From an uncultured Ignavibacteriota bacterium (GTDB lineage: Bacteria; Bacteroidota; Ignavibacteria; UBA10030; UBA8401): a stretch of DNA of 7,947 nucleotides. Where the stretch lies: contig CAIVNT010000172.1 in NCBI GenBank assembly GCA_903907305.1, positions 1 to 7,947 on the forward strand. Direction: 5' to 3'. Position numbers and translations under genes: made by a program. The notes beneath the pieces are model-generated. The model was not told the DNA's origin and made no database searches. It was given only the letters and a program-made list of their open reading frames with translations. Shown in pieces: positions 5,773 through 7,947 of the stretch (position 1 is the stretch's first letter; each line of letters begins with the position of its first letter).

Positions 5773-7038
5773 TCAGAACTTGAATTTAATGCCGGCGGAG
5801 AGAGAATAGTTGTTCACCAAAACACCCGGAACAACCTCTTCGTATTTATAATCTGCAGAAAAATCGATTGAATACTGGTTATCGATCATCCATTGGAATC
5901 CTGTTCCGATATTCTGTGACTTCAACAGATTGATCTTCGTCCCCGTTGTATCGACATAATGGTCTTCATCGGGAGACGAACCGGCGCCCCCCTTCACAAA
6001 TAGATAGGTCCCGTCCCCGCCAAGATATTGACGGATCGTTAAAGACAGCGAACGGGAAAGTTGGACCGTCCCGGGAGTGAGATAAGAACGGAGAGAGAAC
6101 CAATAGTCGCTGTAATAATATCCAACAGAGATGGTGTAGATATCCACGGGACGTGAACTAAAGAAGAGCAGACGCGTTCCGACGGAGCCTTCGAAACTTG
6201 CGGGAAGCTGGAAGAACGGTTCGAATCCAAAGCGGTGTTTAGGGAAATTCTTCGTCCACGAATATCCGTAGTTCACATATGCGTAGATCCCTCTGACGAT
6301 CTTTGGATATGCGTCGAATTCCAGCTGACGGCCGTTATTGCCGAACCGTTGAGCGCTGTTCAATTTCACCATCATCGTTCCGTACGGCGTTACGCTGCCG
6401 TACTGAATAGTATACGCTTCGCGCGGTGAATACCGATCAGTGGTATACCAATCATACGCGTACGATGCACTCACGCTGTTCAGCAGCGATTTTGTTTTGA
6501 TCGATTCGCGAAGCGGTTCGATATTCACATTCGTTCGGTTGATATCTTCCAGAATGGAGAGTGTGAACAACGCTTCAACATCCTTATTCATATCCCGGTA
6601 GATCTTTACTCGGCGGACGAGCAGATCCTCTTCATTGGGGAAATAGCGGAGTGCAGTATTACAGATGACCAGCGCATCATTCAGTTTATCATCCCACATT
6701 TCCACATCCAATGCGGCATAGAGTGCGTCAAGATATTTTGGTTTCTCGGCAAGCACGGTCTTCAGTTCCTGCCGCGCCTCACTGCGCCGTCCATCCCACG
6801 CGTACGTCCTTGCAAACAGGATCCTGATATCCACATACGATGGACTTTTCTTCATCGCAATTTTCAGGAGCACGCGGGCGGAATCCCGCTGTCCATTGAA
6901 GGCAAGATCACGCGCACGGAAGAAGAGTTCTTCGGTCCCCAAAGAATCGAGCGCTTTCTGCCCCCACAGTGCAGTGGAAACGAAGAGGAGCATTGCCAAA
7001 TACCGTTGAACTATTCTCATCATCGGGACCGCCGTCAT
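5773..7038 (-). CDS. TPR and YaiO-family outer-membrane beta-barrel protein
   Basis: A 421-residue exported protein with a signal peptide (MRIVQRYLAMLLFVSTALWG, then Q), a periplasmic tetratricopeptide region (about 36-165, with FARTYAWDGRRSEA and PKYLDALYAALDVEMWDD), and a C-terminal barrel (about 187-421). The barrel has many aromatic strands (VSASYAYDWY, YAYVNYGYSW, ISVGYYYSDYW) and ends in phenylalanine (AGIKFKF), as the BAM machinery prefers. This layout matches the YaiO outer-membrane family. YaiO-type and PgaA-type TPR barrels are associated with surface or exopolysaccharide export, so a role in polymer passage or modification is inferred. ATGs at 7038, 7023 and 7020 are all possible. 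The first is four bases after the upstream TAA; the last begins the signal peptide directly. It is coupled to trmO downstream. Confidence 0.85.
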   Translation of the reverse strand: MTAVPMMRIVQRYLAMLLFVSTALWGQKALDSLGTEELFFRARDLAFNGQRDSARVLLKIAMKKSPSYVDIRILFARTYAWDGRRSEARQELKTVLAEKPKYLDALYAALDVEMWDDKLNDALVICNTALRYFPNEEDLLVRRVKIYRDMNKDVEALFTLSILEDINRTNVNIEPLRESIKTKSLLNSVSASYAYDWYTTDRYSPREAYTIQYGSVTPYGTMMVKLNSAQRFGNNGRQLEFDAYPKIVRGIYAYVNYGYSWTKNFPKHRFGFEPFFQLPASFEGSVGTRLLFFSSRPVDIYTISVGYYYSDYWFSLRSYLTPGTVQLSRSLSLTIRQYLGGDGTYLFVKGGAGSSPDEDHYVDTTGTKINLLKSQNIGTGFQWMIDNQYSIDFSADYKYEEVVPGVLVNNYSLSAGIKFKF

Positions 7039-7042
7039 AAGA

Positions 7043-7947
7043 TTACCGTTTCGTGAGCGTTAGTTTTTGTTTCAGATCTTTTGCACTCTTCATTGCCGGT
7101 GCACGCGACAGAATTTGATCGAGTTCCAGGATCGCATCGCGGTTCCTTCCTGCATCCGCCAGCATGGTCGCTTTCAGGAAACGGGCTTCCAGATTCACCG
7201 GGGTCAATTCCACCGCACGCGAAACATTCTTCAATCCTTCCGTAAAATTGCCGGACCAATACTGCGTCTGCGCAAGACCAAAATACGCATCGGAATACGC
7301 AGGGGCTCGCCGGATCAATTCTGTAAAGACCTCGCCGGCCTCCGAATATCTTTTTTCCCACGCAAATGTTCTTCCCATCAATGTCCGCACATCGTGATAG
7401 TCCGGATTGACCGCAAGCAGTCTGCGGCAGATACCGCGAGATTCGTTATAGAAACCCTTGAACGCCGTATCACGCGCCATTCGGAACAATTGATCGCTGT
7501 TCAATTTCAACCGGTCGATCTGTGCGAACAATGAATCGTCATTCACCGCCGGAATATTTTCTGAATGACTATGGTCGGCGGGATAGATCTTGTTCTGAGA
7601 AACAGCGTAATAATTTTTTGAAACGAACTCCGCCCTTTTCGATCCGATCGCTGTTCGGATACTGTCGTTCTGGATCTCTTCAATATATAAGCCCTTCTCT
7701 ACGCGGAACAGCCGGTTTTCCGAAAGAAAATATTTTCCGTCAAGATAATCCGAGACCTCTCCTTTGTACGGCATAAATGCTCGTGAAAGGTTTACTCTGA
7801 ATTCACGCGCGGTATCGATTACCGTCCCAAGCCAGTGCGACTGTTTCGGTAAATTCATCGGATAATTTTTACGGAGGAATCCGATGATCGTGGGAGGAAC
7901 ATCAGCATGCGTAGAGACGGAGTTGAACTCCTGCGCTCTGTTCAGCA
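7043..7947 (-). CDS. C-terminal part of sulfatase/LTA-synthase-like protein fused to TPR repeats (5' truncated)
   Basis: The frame is open to the window edge, so the N-terminus lies outside; the ATG at 7858 is internal. The first 29 residues visible include THADVPPTIIGFL (codons near 7912-7874), matching the end of the alkaline-phosphatase-superfamily sulfatase / phosphoglycerol-transferase domain, with its usual H-x-D...PT signature. The next segment (HWLGTVIDTAREFR, KGEVSDYLDGKYFLSENRLFRV) resembles the post-core region of Bacteroidota LTA-synthase-like sulfatases. From about residue 120, counted from the Met at 7858, there are about four TPR-like helix pairs up to the stop, including MGRTFAWEKRYSEA and AYSDAYFGLAQTQYW. 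Such enzymes transfer or hydrolyse phospho- or sulfo-groups on envelope polymers; the substrate is unknown and the catalytic residue is out of view. It precedes the YaiO-like gene by four bases. Confidence 0.78.
   Translation of the reverse strand, partial: LNRAQEFNSVSTHADVPPTIIGFLRKNYPMNLPKQSHWLGTVIDTAREFRVNLSRAFMPYKGEVSDYLDGKYFLSENRLFRVEKGLYIEEIQNDSIRTAIGSKRAEFVSKNYYAVSQNKIYPADHSHSENIPAVNDDSLFAQIDRLKLNSDQLFRMARDTAFKGFYNESRGICRRLLAVNPDYHDVRTLMGRTFAWEKRYSEAGEVFTELIRRAPAYSDAYFGLAQTQYWSGNFTEGLKNVSRAVELTPVNLEARFLKATMLADAGRNRDAILELDQILSRAPAMKSAKDLKQKLTLTKR

Noticed and set aside
7067..7534. Open frame of 155 codons on the plus strand
   Set aside because: It is antisense to the TPR region of the sulfatase-like fusion and resembles no family.
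7043..7858. Reading the TPR gene as a complete 271-residue protein starting at 7858
   Set aside because: The frame stays open to the window edge and the upstream residues form the conserved end of a sulfatase-type domain; there is no ribosome site before 7858.

Overview
The window looks like a chromosomal piece from a Gram-negative bacterium of the Bacteroidota / Ignavibacteria (FCB) type. Four exported proteins have signal peptides that appear to be cut just before a glutamine, several products look like outer-membrane beta-barrels, and the families present (GH20, DUF1207, YaiO-type barrel, DUF1572/DinB) fit that group. Base composition is moderate by eye. The organism assignment is an inference, because no rRNA or phylogenetic marker is present. 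All seven genes lie on the minus strand, so transcription runs from high to low coordinates.

Region A (7947 to 4968) is a compact operon entering from outside the window. It starts with the C-terminal part of a sulfatase / LTA-synthase-like protein fused to tetratricopeptide (TPR) repeats. Four bases later comes a TPR plus YaiO-like outer-membrane barrel protein, and one base after that trmO, a tRNA-modification methyltransferase. The TPR blocks of the first two genes align without gaps over 99 residues at about 30% identity, so they are paralogous. My reading is a cell-envelope module that modifies or exports a surface polymer, with trmO as a translationally coupled passenger.

Region B (4967 to 3143) holds a small outer-membrane barrel gene followed by a DUF1207 gene. 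The barrel gene has a clear ribosome binding site and GTG start, but its signal peptide is in another frame. One extra A in an A6 run just after the start would restore a standard 'MKK' signal peptide. This is a sequencing error, a true frameshift, or slippage-controlled expression.

Region C (3142 to 48) is a two-gene operon. A secreted GH20 beta-N-acetylhexosaminidase-like enzyme carries a C-terminal sugar-binding-like module. It is followed by a DinB/DUF1572 metal-binding protein whose ribosome binding site overlaps the GH20 stop codon. A plausible promoter and a small CACAGATTA tandem repeat lie upstream.

I found no rRNA, tRNA, CRISPR array, insertion sequence or phage gene. No wholly new system is evident. 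The strongest leads are the sulfatase-TPR / TPR-barrel pair and the homopolymer frameshift at the start of the barrel gene.
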